Below are positions 33,927-44,271 of a stretch of DNA of 64,000 nucleotides, in pieces. Positions within the stretch are counted from its first letter, which is position 1; each line of letters begins with the position of its first letter. This stretch comes from Haematobia irritans (lineage: Eukaryota; Arthropoda; Insecta; Diptera; Muscidae), in assembly GCF_050003625.1 (NCBI RefSeq), contig NC_134398.1:92417913-92481912 (forward strand), in the 5' to 3' direction. The notes under the pieces are model-generated. The model ran no database searches. It was not told the DNA's origin and worked only from the letters and a program-made list of their open reading frames with translations. Position numbers and translations under genes: made by a program.

Positions 33927-34658
33927 CTACCAGGTCACCAACTGCAAAATCTCTTTGCGGATATTTCCACTTATTTCGCTTATGGATTTCAACGAGATAT
34001 TCCTCTTTCCACCGGCGAAAGAGTGATAAAGGACCTTAAGTTTCTGCCATCTATTCACATAACTTAACGACTCAATTGTCGTGTCGGGCTCTGGTGGGGA
34101 GATAATGGCAGAACCTATAAGGAAGTGTCCTGGGGTTAAAGGGGCCAAATCGGTAGGATTGTCGTTCATAGGACTAAGGGGCCTCGAATTAAGGCATGCC
34201 TCGATTCTAGCTAACATCGTACTGAACTCTTCAAAAGTGAACTTTTGAGAGTGAAACACCTTCTTAAAATGAGTCTCGAAACTCTTAACTCCTACCTCCC
34301 AAAGACCACCCATATGTGTGACACCAGGGGGAGTAAATTTCCATTCCAATAATTGGAAGGCATTAAGCGAAATAAGATTTTGCTTCACTTCAGCAAGAAA
34401 TCGGGCTTGGTCTCTACCAAGAACATTAGAAGCTCCTACAAAGGATGTCCCATTATCAGAAAACATCTTAGAAGGACAGTCTCTTCGAGAGAAAAATCGA
34501 GTGAACGCAGCTATAAAACAATCAGTCGACATATCATTTGTCGCTTCCAAATGAATTGCCTTAGTCGCAAAGCCGAAAAACAAACCTCTATCAATGTAGG
34601 TATTAATATCAAAGGGGCCTGCAAAGCCGGCTCCAGTGCATGAAAACGTTCGAGACAA
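33927..34658 (-). pseudogene. BEL integrase, 243-codon segment with altered first catalytic Asp
   Basis: Motifs in order: GAGFAGPFDI, where BEL/Pao integrases usually have Asp before F/Y-AGPF and this copy has Gly (GGC), then KAIHLEATNDMSTDCFIAAF, the second Asp in FSDNGTSFVGASN, the catalytic Glu in GGLWEVGVKSFE, and the diagnostic C-terminal ACLNSRPLSPM and PLTPGHFLIGSA. The frame is open but ends early after RKEILQLVTW, short of the usual basic tail. Integrase joins the cDNA to host DNA. The Asp to Gly change should block catalysis. Confidence 0.88.
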
Positions 34659-34853
34659 TGGTCAATTGGTCGACAGTTTTCTTCCAAAACAATACGCATT
34701 CACGGCAATTATGGATGATTGGTCTGACGAGATTCTTCAGTCAGGGCAACCAGAATTCTAATCTCATTAATCTCAACATTAATGAATTTTCACCATGTGC
34801 CGTATTCTTGTGAATATACCTCAGGTAAAATTTGGTAAACCGGGCATCATAGG

Positions 34854-35241
34854 CTAGAATTTTGGGGAATCTCTCGTCATAGGTGAGAGTAGTCTACCAT
34901 TCATCCGCATAAATCCAACAGAATCTATAAACGGAGTGAAATTCAACCAAGGGCTCTTTCGAGATAACTGCGCATTGTTCTCCAGCGCCACATATTCAGG
35001 GAAATGACGACGCTGGCAGAGGACAACGCCCTTTAACAAAATTGACTCCACCCTGTTCAGAATTGCAGGATGAATGCGTCTGTGTCGATTTAAATTTCGG
35101 GTGTATTCGATGAAAGAATCTGAATACGTATGCCAAAACTCCCCGCGCTCTGGATAAATCAGAGAAACGGGCCAAAATATCCTCAGGAGGGGATAATTGG
35201 TTCAAATTGACTTGAATCGGTTTAGTCTCAAGATTTGTCAC
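34854..35241 (-). pseudogene. BEL integrase N-terminal zinc-binding region remnant
   Basis: Frames 35241-34996 and 35051-34854 overlap and contain LSPPEDILARFSDLSRARGV and ILLKGVVLCQRRHFPEYVAL followed by FIDSVGFMRMNGRLLS, where BEL elements have a conserved VGGRL-type motif before the HHCC zinc site. A frameshift near 35030 separates them. Confidence 0.75.
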
Positions 35242-35472
35242 GATTCTAAAATTAGAGTTTGGCCATTCGGAGCGAGGGCGATATAACCAAGCTGGACCTA
35301 TCCAAGAAAGGTTATTCGTTAGAAGATCGCGCGCTGAAGAACCTCCAGAGGCTATATCAGCGGGGTTATCGTGCGATAGAACATGATGCCAATTATTAGT
35401 ACCGATTTTAGTAGAGATATTAGCTACTCGATTAGCAAAAAGCGTAGGCCAGTGGCACGGTGGCCCCTGAAG

Positions 35473-36470
35473 TCACGACAAAACTATTGTCGAATCAGTC
35501 CAATAGAATGTCTCAATTTCTGGGAGACTCAGCTCGAAGCATGTAGTCTCAACCATATCAGCCAATAGAGTTGCACCGCAGAGCTCTAAACGGGGCAAGG
35601 ATTCAACCTTGATTGGCGCTTCCTTAGTTCGTGCTGCGAGTAGATGCGTGACATAATCACCTGGGGCGTTCTTGATTCGGATGTATAGTGAAGCCGCATA
35701 TGCTTTTTCAGAAGCATCACAAAATGCATGAAGCTTAACTTCGTGGTCTGGGCTGAAACCAACCCATCGGGGGATTTCTATCCGTTCGATTTCACTATAG
35801 TCGTCCAAAAACGCAAACCCTCTATTCAGAGTCGTGGGTTTCAAACATTCGTCCCAATCTGTTTTGTCTTTCCAAATTTGTTGCATTATAATCTTATCCA
35901 ATAAATATTCGGGGGGTAAATCTAACAAAAGGCCTTGCACATTAGAAGTCCATTTTCATAGAATAAACCCAGCAGAACCTAGGACTTCTATAAGTTCATC
36001 ACGGCTCTTATGGCATCATCTAAACTGTGAGCTCCCGCCAAAATGTCATCGACATACATCTGCGAACGTATTATCTCCGCAGCAGTCGGGAACTCACTTT
36101 CAACGTCATCAAGCAGTATAAGCTGGGCCCGAATAGCTAAATATGGGGCACAGTTCACACCAAAATGTGACCGTGCTCAATTCGAAATCTCGAATCATAT
36201 CATCAGGGGCTAAACGGAAAACAATTCGCCGATATGACGCTTGATCGGGGTGAATCAGAATCTGTCTATACATCTTCTCGATGTAAGCATTGAAGACAAA
36301 TCTAAATAATCTCTATCGGAGAATCATTTCTGGGCAATAAGATGCTTATGACAATCAGTATGCATTCTCCGAGAATATATGTCACCACCCAGTAAAAGGT
36401 CCATATGAGAACATTTTAGATCACACATCGTGATCTCGGGCAAGTTTACATCTAAGAGCTATGACAATGA
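35473..36470 (-). pseudogene. BEL reverse transcriptase and RNase H remnant
   Basis: Frame 35940-35473 (155 codons) starts inside the RT/RNase H linker (LLLDLPPEYLLDKIIMQQIW) and has PRWVGFSPDHEVKLHAFCDA, the RNase H Asp box, with ASEKAYAASLYIR, then LPRLELCGATLLADM with the catalytic Glu and YWTDSTIVLS with the third Asp. These are diagnostic of BEL/Pao. The RT half upstream (35950-36470) is degraded; MYRQILIHPDQASYRRIVF can be read near 36215-36270. The YADD box lies in a damaged stretch near 36040. Confidence 0.85.
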
Positions 36471-36479
36471 ATAAGTTGG

Positions 36480-36812
36480 CTAACGACCAGTCAATTTGTC
36501 AACAACATACGCATCTGTCGACAACTCAAAAGTCGGGTCAATAGGGGAGCACAAAGAGATCCTACAAACATTAGTATACTTCGCCGATATCGTGCCGTTT
36601 AGGCCAACAATATTCGTAGAAGTATCTAGGAATATCGGCAAAGCAAGTTTCTTTTGCAACTTTCGGGAAATGAAAGTTGCTTGCGAGGCAGGATCGATCA
36701 ATGCTCTAGCCGAACACTTTACGACATGACAACACAAACCTACCACAGTAGTTCCCAAAAGAACTGTAGAAAACTGTGATGTTTCCATAGCAGTTGCAAA
36801 AGTTTGCAACAA
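36480..36812 (-). pseudogene. BEL protease (DUF1758-like) remnant
   Basis: The frame contains STVLLGTTVVGLCCHVVKC, then the aspartic protease active-site region RALIDPASQATFISRKLQKK and VGLNGTISAKYTNV. The Asp-Pro-Ala-Ser form in place of Asp-Ser/Thr-Gly occurs among BEL-type proteases. The enzyme would process the Gag-Pol polyprotein. Confidence 0.8.
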
Positions 36813-36899
36813 ACGGGCAGCCTCTGATGTATGTAGAAGGAATATCGTCAGAAGCTGATCGGGCTGGATTTCCGATATCGCGGCTCATTCCAGGTCGTG

Positions 36900-37200
36900 A
36901 GCGCGAATCTCAACTTACTTGTGTTCAAGATTCCCTTCTATGCAAGTGAGAATGATGTCTTTGTTTGCAGAAGAAACATATATTTGACTCCTACAATTGC
37001 TAAAAGTGAGCGACGATGCTAAACAATTTGTGCAACATTTGAGTCGTTTGACGGTTTCCAATCAATTGTTAACCGACATTCGAAGAAATTCTTCGCATAA
37101 TCGAAGGGGATGCGATTCGGAACAAAGAGGACATTTCTGCTGAGGATTAGATGGTACAGTCGTAGATAAGCTCCTAAAACTTATGTTACCATTACTATTA
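36900..37200 (-). pseudogene. BEL Gag zinc-knuckle region remnant
   Basis: Minus-strand translation gives CPLCSESHPLRLCEEF near 37110-37150 and LKCCTNCLASS near 37020, the Cys/His clusters that bind RNA in BEL Gag. A stop interrupts between them. The upstream part of Gag resumes at 39290, on the far side of the nested element. Confidence 0.7.
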
Positions 37201-37203
37201 GTA

Positions 37204-39287
37204 CACACAAAAAATTATCACCAACAGTTTTTCAATTAAACATTTAATTGAATTTGGAAACGGATTCAATTAATATGTTAATTGATTCAATTAATTATTT
37301 CATCAAATCCGAATAAAAACCAATTTAAAAAATTATTAGTATTTGTTACGTTTCCAATTAAAATATTAATTGATTCAATCAATTTGTTAATCAATTCGGA
37401 AATAATTTTCAATTACAAACGTGATTGAAATATTTCCGTTTCCAATTACACATGTGATTGATCCAATCACCTTTGTGATTGAAATTGAATAATTTTGAGC
37501 AATGGAAAGAGCGAAAAGAGAACAAGAGAATGGGTATTTATTCAACAATGTATGATGGAGAGATCAGTCTGTAGAAGTAACTCGTAACGAACGGTTGGGT
37601 TTTTGTTTTTTGCGTAAATTGAAAAACATGATTGGCGACATTCTGTCTGCTGCATTCAAAATGTGTGCATAAATATTTTGAACTCAACAACAAATCATAG
37701 CAAATGGTTGAAGTAAATAAAGTGTGCAACAACAAATAGCCACGTGGTAAAGGTTTGACAAAAATATATGAGAGAACGCATTTGAAATTACCTGTGTTTG
37801 TGTTTTGTGGTATTGTAAAAATGGAAAACTATCTACGTTTATTAAAGGTAAGAAATTGTTAAATGTGAATACCGTTTTCCATCGAAGCCTGTTTACATTA
37901 TTCATTTCTTTTACTGACCAATTTTATTTCGTGAAATTGACCAATCAATCCCATCAACTCCATCATTTTATCAAATATATAAGAATATGTTTGCAATAGA
38001 AAAGTGGGTACCGTATTGATCTTTTAAAATTATACATTTTTCACTCCTAGTTTTCCTAAAACCAAGAGCGGTATGGGTTTGTTGGAAGATTCACCTTGAA
38101 GTTGCGAAGTGGCGTTGGCATTAAATTGTATTTTTGTTTTACCTGCCTTTTTCAGTTTGAACCCAAGTAGAGAGCAGTATATCTGATATATAAACTAGTG
38201 AGCTGAATTATGTCATGGTAAAAAAGTTCTTTCTTTTGGATTTAAAAATATGAAAAATATCCAAAAAATAATAAAAATATGTATTTTCCATTCATATTTT
38301 TTTCTATTTCCAGAATTTTCAAAGTATAATCAATATAATACCAAATATTACATTGTTTTCCCATTATTTTTGCCTTTGATTGGTTCAAATTTAAATAGAC
38401 GATTTCAATTTGTAGAAATTTTGGAAAGGAAATTACCGAGCTCCTTAATACACCTTTTTATGCTAAAAGACTACAACTGCAAAAGAAGATTATAAAGATT
38501 ATAAATCTGCAACCTCGAACTAACAATTGAACTTGCTATTCTATGCAGGTAATGTTTAACAAAATTAACTTTAATTGAACAAAATTAAATTCGAACTATT
38601 CTGTTTACTTTCAGAGAAACTAATTTAGCTTACAAGCTGCTGATTTATTGGAAATCTAGGCGCATCTACATATTAGAAGGAACATGCTAACATGGTTATT
38701 ATTATAAGGAAGACAATGATTTATATAATTTATTTTTTTCACCCTATAGTTGTTATTGATAGTAATTGTATTTGTAAGTTATATTAGAACAAAACACAAA
38801 TGACAATAACCAAATTTATTTGTCTATTGCATAATTCAAAAAAAAAAAATAAAATATTAAATATTTTTTATAAGAAATACACATTTTCTTTTATTTCAAA
38901 TAAAACTAAATACGATTTTTGGGTCGCAATATATATATATATATATGTTTTGATCGAAATTTATAGCCAATTTCAATTAATACTTTAATTGAATGAATCA
39001 AATAGTTGATTGACTTTTGTCGCGAAATTAATTAAAATTTTAAATGATTCAATTAAAACTGTGATCGAATTTTATGTTAAAAATCAATCACGTTTTTAAT
39101 TGATTCAATCACACAATTAATTGATTCCGTGACAAAAGTCAATTAAATTTTTAATTGAAAATCGTGTTGGTTTTCAATCAAAATGGGTGATTGATACTAT
39201 CATTTTCGTGATTGAAGACATTTCAATTAAAAAAATGATTGAATCCGCGATTTTCGTGATTGAAATCAAAAAAAATTTTTTTGTGTG
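37204..39287. mobile_element. 2.1-kb TA-flanked element (CACACAAAAAATTATC family) inside BEL
   Basis: Starts CACACAAAAAATTATC after TA (37202-37203) and ends AAATTTTTTTGTGTG before TA (39288-39289). It splits the BEL Gag region. Both ends are packed with ATTGATTCAATTAA-like motifs in both orientations. The left 490 bp recur at 12318-12804. The right end recurs at 19464 and 61468. No transposase is recognised. A short putative spliced frame (MENYLRLLK near 37820, then a segment after TCTATTTCCAG near 38310 to 38495) is the only coding hint. Confidence 0.85.
38314..38495 (+). CDS. Unrecognised 60-codon open segment after a splice-acceptor-like site
   Basis: Within the 37204-39287 element. Plus-strand TTTTTCTATTTCCAG precedes an open stretch with IGSNLNRRFQFVEILERKLP and HLFMLKDYNCKRRL to a stop at 38495. 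Upstream, ATGGAAAACTATCTACG at 37820 is followed by AAAGGTAAGA, a donor-like site, but the phases do not join simply. I do not recognise the sequence. It could be a decayed transposase exon or chance. Confidence 0.2.
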
Positions 39288-39294
39288 TACTTGA

Positions 39295-40175
39295 CTTTCT
39301 CTTTGGGCTAGTAGGTTTTTTAACATAACTCGGACCAGATATGGAAATATTATGGGCGCCTTTAATGTCAAAGACGGACTTAAGGGCCTTATACCGAGCA
39401 GTCAAAAACTTATCCATTGTTTCCCATTTAGGTAGGTCAGAACTCGACCCTTGAGATTCCTCCCAATGTCCTAGGTAACTTCAGGAAGACGGGTGGGACA
39501 TATGAAAATAAATATAACATCCCAATTCTTTGTATCAATGCCCAAAAGAGACAAATTAGTTACGCAGTCGCTCATAGTACGCTGCAAGACTGAATAAAAT
39601 CTTGAGTTGGGCGTTTACAAGAACCCTTTTGTTCTCATAACGGCCGACTAAATTTTGCCAAGCCATCTGAAAATCCTCATTAGTAATCGGACATGTCTTT
39701 ATAATATCACGGGCTTCACCTTTCGTCTTTTGCATCAGATAATACATCTTCCGAATGTTACTGATGTGTTCATTATCTTTATGTAGGGCAGAGAACATGT
39801 CTCTGAACGTGGGCCAAGATTTATAATCACCAGAAAAAATCTCAGTATCACAAGGGATGAACTAGAAGACTTCTTCTTCGCATTGAGCTTGTCAATTAAA
39901 GACTCAATAAGGGCTAGTCCACGCACATACGTCTTATATGTCTCGATATCTTTTGCCTTAACTTTGGCAATATCGTCACTAGAACCCATTGTGTCACACA
40001 ATTCCTCATAAATTTCACGGAAATTCTCCCAAAGTCGAATAATTTCCTGCTTATGAATATTGAGGCTGTGGACGGTGTGATCACCCTCTTTGAGAGAAGT
40101 CACGAACATATCCAAACCATTTAAGCGGTTTGCGCTTTTAATCAAGTTCTTGATATCAGACATTATTATATCCAA
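39295..40175 (-). pseudogene. BEL Gag (DUF1759-like) remnant
   Basis: Frame 40175-39735 begins with MSDIKNLIKSANRLN and continues through a helical region (KQEIIRLWENFREIYEELCD). Frame 39798-39556 has FSALHKDNEHISNIRKMYYL, GEARDIIKTCPITNEDFQMAW and LVGRYENKRVLVNAQLKILF, the DUF1759 signature of BEL/Pao Gag. The segment 39420-39295 has DKFLTARYKALKSVF. Frameshifts at about 39850, 39550 and 39440. Confidence 0.85.
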
Positions 40176-40611
40176 TAAAATTCAAATTTCGAGTCAAAAT
40201 TGTTAATTCGGAATAAAAAACGGGGTTGTAGAACACAATTCCAACAACCAACGTAAATGGGATACAAATATTTAATGTTTTTGAATATTTTTCTTAAATT
40301 AAAAAATATTTCAATTTTGGTCTTATTATTAAACACCACTGTGCAACAAAATTACGTATTAGTATACCTAACCTAACCTAGTATACGATACAATGTGCAA
40401 GAATCAAAAAAATTCTAACGGGCGAAACTACGGGGTTAGTTCGATATCAATGTAATTTATTATACGAAATAGTCACAATTGCCTTTTACTTGCAATATTT
40501 TTCAATAATTAATTAATTAAAATATTTAATTTTAATATTTATTTTTCAATGTGAAATAATTTAAAAATTATTTAATGAACAACTTTTGTTCCTATCGGGC
40601 CCACTGTGCCA

Positions 40612-40668
40612 TGTTCAGTTACAACTCACTCGAATATGCAATGCAACATGTAGTACAATTGAATGCAA
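40612..40668 (-). repeat. Remains of the BEL 5' LTR
   Basis: On the minus strand it ends GTTGTAACTGAACA, directly followed by TGGCACAGTGGGCCCGATAGG-like primer-binding sequence (20-base core shown in part). The LTR terminus CTGAACA is the inverse of the TGTTCAG start at 33038. The LTR is interrupted by the MITE cluster starting at 40677. Confidence 0.6.
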
Positions 40669-40676
40669 CACGCACA

Positions 40677-40923
40677 CAAAGACAATAAACTCAAGGAAGA
40701 TAGGAAATTGGCTACTGAGGAGATCAAACCATTTACAACGTTAGTTTCATACTCGATCCAAACGCGTAAAATGTTATTTCTTTGTTGTTGCCTAAAATTT
40801 AACATTGTTTCATTAAGAAACTTAAGTTTTTCATTTACAAACATGTATGGAACTAACATGGTAAATGCAACATTTGGTATGACGCAAGCCAATTTCCTAT
40901 CTTCCTCCAGTTTATTGTCTTTG
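40677..40923. mobile_element. hAT-like MITE M1 (247 bp), 8-bp TSD
   Basis: TIRs begin CAAAGACAATAAACT and continue GGAAGATAGGAAATTGGC. TSD CACGCACA at 40669-40676 and 40924-40931. Terminal CAAAG fits the hAT end consensus. Non-coding. Confidence 0.85.
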
Positions 40924-40949
40924 CACGCACACACGTATGTACGTATAAC

Positions 40950-41306
40950 CAAAGACAATAAACTCTAGGAAGATAGGAAATTAGCTACTGAGGAGAACAA
41001 ACCATTTACCGTGTTAGTTTCATACTCGAACCAAACGCGTATACGACAAGTATTGACATAGCATTAAAATGCAAATAAAAATAAATTAAGTGCACGAAAT
41101 AAATTTCCATAAAGGGGAAAATGTAATTTTTTTGTTGTAGCCTAAAATTTAACATTGTTTCATTAAGAAAATTAAGTTTTTCATTTAAAAAATAAAAACG
41201 AAAAACAAATAAAAAAATTACAAACATGTATGGAACTAACATGGTAAATGCAACATTTGGTATGACGCAAGCCAATTTCCTATCTTCCTCAAGTTTATTG
41301 TCTTTG
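40950..41306. mobile_element. hAT-like MITE M2 (357 bp), 8-bp TSD
   Basis: Same family as M1. TSD CGTATAAC at 40942-40949 and 41307-41314. Lies 26 bp from M1. Confidence 0.87.
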
Positions 41307-41326
41307 CGTATAACAGTCAACCACAC

Positions 41327-42069
41327 CAACGATTATGAATTGTAGGAAGATGGGAAATTAGCTATTGAGGAGATCAAACCATTTACCAGATTAGTTTAAT
41401 ACTCGAACCAAACGCGTATACGACAAGTATTGACATAGCATTAAAATGCAAATCAAAAACAATGGAAGATGAAGATGGGAAAATGGCAGCAGAGGGTATC
41501 AAACCATTGACGGCGTTCGATGCAAACGTGTCGTTTATGATTTTTTGTTCCACAAATTAAACTAAGAATAAAAAGAAATTTATATCAGGGAATGACGTAG
41601 AACAATCGGTCAAAAGTTTCTCATTATTATTTACACAAAATTTAACATCATTTGTGAGTTTTTAACAAAAAATATTGCAAATTAAAAATGAACGAACGTG
41701 TATGTATCAAACACCGTAAATGCAACTTTTGGTATGACGTCGCCCATTTTCCAATCTTCCTTTTCTATTGTTTTTGATGCAAATAAAAAGAAATTAAGTG
41801 CACGAAATAAATTTCCATAAAGGGGAAAATGTATTTTTTTTTGTTGTTGCCTAAAATTTAACATTGTTTCATTAAGAAAATTAAAATTTTTTCATTTAAA
41901 AAATAAAAACGCCTAAATTTAACATTGTTTCATTAAGAAAATTAAAATTTTCATTTAAACAATAAAAACGGAAAACAACTAAGAGATTACATACATGTAT
42001 TAAACTAATCTGGTAAATGCAACATTTGGTATGACCAATTTCCTATCTTCCTCAAATCTATAATCATTG
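41327..42069. mobile_element. hAT-like MITE M3, 8-bp TSD, containing M4
   Basis: Diverged relative of M2 with ends CAACGATTATGAATT and (inverse) CAATGATTATAGATT. TSD AACCACAC at 41319-41326 against AATCACAC at 42070-42077, one mismatch. Interrupted by M4. Confidence 0.75.
41454..41776. mobile_element. hAT-like MITE M4 (323 bp), nested in M3, 8-bp TSD
   Basis: TIRs CAAAAACAATGGAAG and, at the other end, the inverse of TCTATTGTTTTTG. TSD ATGCAAAT at 41446-41453 and 41777-41784. A subfamily distinct from M1 and M2, with GGGAAAATGGCAGCAGAGGG. Confidence 0.85.
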
Positions 42070-42077
42070 AATCACAC

Positions 42078-42470
42078 TACTTGATATGAGAGACGGGAGT
42101 GGGGTAATAATGTAAGCTGTAGTAGTAGAATTAACATTCTTACTACACGTGCCAAATATGGTTGAAATCGGTTTAGATTTAGATATAGCTTCCACATATA
42201 TCTTTCGCCCAATTTACACTCATATGACTGGGACCATAGTTTGACGCCGATTAACACATTCCAGCTTTGCATGGCAAATTTGGTCAAATCGGTTCACAGT
42301 TAGATATAGCTTCCATATGTATATTTGACTCGATTTAGACTCATATGACTACCGTAGGTCAAAATTTCACTCCGATTTACTTGAAATTTTGCACAGAGAG
42401 TGTGCCAAATTTGTCAAAATCGGCTCCGATTTAGACAAAGCCCCATATATATGTTTTTCCGATTTGAGAA
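42078..42470. repeat. Degenerate dispersed fly repeat (TATAGCTTCCATATG family)
   Basis: Shares GATATAGCTTCCACATATA, CGCCCAATTTACACTCATAT and AAATCGGTTTAGATTTAG words with 3330-4290. Non-coding. May include the continuation of the BEL 5' LTR at its left edge. Confidence 0.5.
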
Positions 42471-42499
42471 AATATGGCCAAAATGTTAGAACCATAAAA

Positions 42500-43480
42500 A
42501 CGTATTTCAAAGTTGTTATTAATATGATTGAAAGAATTTTGTTTCCATTATAAGACAATGGTCACGATCTAAAATGTTTTGGTATTCGTCAAAAATGTTT
42601 TTCTTCCAGTTAAAAGAACATGGTCACAACCTAAAATGTTTTGATCTTTATGAAAAAACTTTTTCGTCGTCCAAAAAAGGACGCCACTTGAGAAAAGAAA
42701 ACACAAAATTAACTTTATTTCTTTGTTTTTATTTATTTATAAACGAATTCATTGTTTATTTGTATTTATAATGACGTGTAAAGCAAACATCACATATTTT
42801 TACACACTCTAGTTTGGTTCAATTTCAACAATAAGTAATCATTCCATATTTATTTCGTGTCCAATAAATGTACCAACGCCGACATCATGTAACTGCAAAT
42901 CAAAATGCAGAAAAACAGGTACATTTTTTTCAATTGCACTTTCCTTTTTTGTGTTCACATAAAACCACGTGCTACTTCTGAATAAATAAATTAACACAAA
43001 ACACAGTAATTCCATATCTCCGTCCATTCCAAGAAACAATCAACACACGACTGACGCGCAAAATGAAATGTGTACCTGCTCAATGTTTTTATAAAATTCT
43101 TTTCGTTGCAAAAAAATTATAAAAATTAAATTGTCACGAAAACAATGTACATGGTCTTTATGGCCATGTAATGGTTCTAAACATGTCTATACGTAACCTA
43201 TAAAAATACTTTTTTCTCTGCAAAAACAGTACAAAATTGAATGGTCAGGCACATGATTTTCCGGACCATGTAATGGTCTATTCTATCATTTAAATAATAG
43301 AACATGTGTGCGGCATTAGACAACCATTTAAATGCTTATTGCCAACATATATTTTTCTCCGCTCGAAAATTATTTTTACAAAGACAAAATACATGGTTTT
43401 CGCGACAATTACATACTCTAGATAGGCATTAAATGGATGCGGCAACCATGTGCAAACATGTTTTTTCTGTACGTGTGTCT
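42500..43480. repeat. CATGGTC-rich dispersed repeat, probably a MITE
   Basis: Contains repeated ACATGGTCACAACCTAAAATG-like and ACCATGTAATGGTC words and ends near AACATGTTTTTTCTG at 43470. The same words occur at 61555-61690. The minus-strand frame 42839-43039 is unrecognised and not called. Confidence 0.5.
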
Positions 43481-44124
43481 GCTGTAATCACGCTACAGCT
43501 TTCAATATTAGCACTATCATCCTGCAATTTAGCGCAGATTCGGTTTTTGTTTGCAGGCAGATGAAGTTCGAAGATGGGCTATATCGGTCCATATTTTGGT
43601 ATAGACCCCATATAGTTCGATCACGCCCTCCGATTTTGTGTCTAGATTGTGCAGGTTTTTCAGAACCACAATTAGGTGTGCTGAATTTTGTGTATCGGTG
43701 CAGGTTTTTGGCATAGCACCCATATAGACTGATTTCCCGATTTAACTCCTTGGGCTTATATAAACTGTAGACTTTATCGGATGTGCCTGAAATTGTAACG
43801 GATTTAGTTTTTATTGCTCCATTTGGTAAGGTCTCCATATAGACCGATTTCACTTCTTGAGGATATAGAAAGCGCACTGATCATGAAAATTGCTTGAAAC
43901 TGAAAGTAAAATTTTAAGATGTTTCTTCTTCTAATCATTTGAATATTGGGGGTAAAAATCTATAGATTTTAGATTTTAAATCAAGCCGTTATTTAATCAT
44001 TTCTATATATTATCAAGTAACCCGCTATGAATTGTTAAATGTACATTTATCTGTGAGATTTTGTACCATTTCATTCAATCTCTTCACTATGAAAAAAATC
44101 AAATCACTGTCTTTCGAAACATCA
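43481..44124. other. Degenerate repeat and spacer, no gene seen
   Basis: 43560-43870 carries GATGGGCTATATCGGTCC and CATATAGACTGATTTCCCG words of the dispersed fly repeats. A 129-codon minus-strand frame there (43488-43877) follows the repeat and has no recognised domain. The remainder is AT-rich. Confidence 0.45.
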
Positions 44125-44271
44125 GCTGTCACTTAGGTTAGGTTAGGTTAAAGTGGCAGCCCGATTAAGATTCAGGCTCACTTAGACTATTCAGTCCATT
44201 GTGATACCACATTAACTAAAAGTACCTATTACATATGGACACTTCTAGTTTTAACCGCTGAACCTTCTCGA

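Larger units (their letters stand above)
33038..40668 (-). mobile_element. BEL/Pao LTR retrotransposon, decayed, with nested element
   Basis: Minus-strand order: 5' LTR end (40612 and beyond, reading CTGAACA), primer-binding region CAGTGGGCCCGATAGG just inside, Gag (DUF1759-like), zinc knuckle, protease, RT, RNase H, integrase, then an extra zinc-knuckle frame before the 3' LTR start at 33038 (TGTTCAGG). RNase H preceding integrase plus DUF1759/DUF1758-like motifs mark BEL/Pao. The Gag region is split at 37204-39287 by a TA-flanked element. Many frameshifts. Confidence 0.88.

Noticed and set aside
42839..43039. 66-codon minus-strand frame that could be an exon
   Set aside because: Inside the CATGGTC repeat and no recognisable feature; kept as unresolved, not called.
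43488..43877. 129-codon minus-strand frame
   Set aside because: Falls in a degenerate dispersed repeat with GGTCTCCATATAGACCG-type words; no domain recognised.
44133..44155. Telomeric TTAGG repeat or telomere-associated site
   Set aside because: Only three to four imperfect repeats, exactly at LINE and SINE 3' ends.
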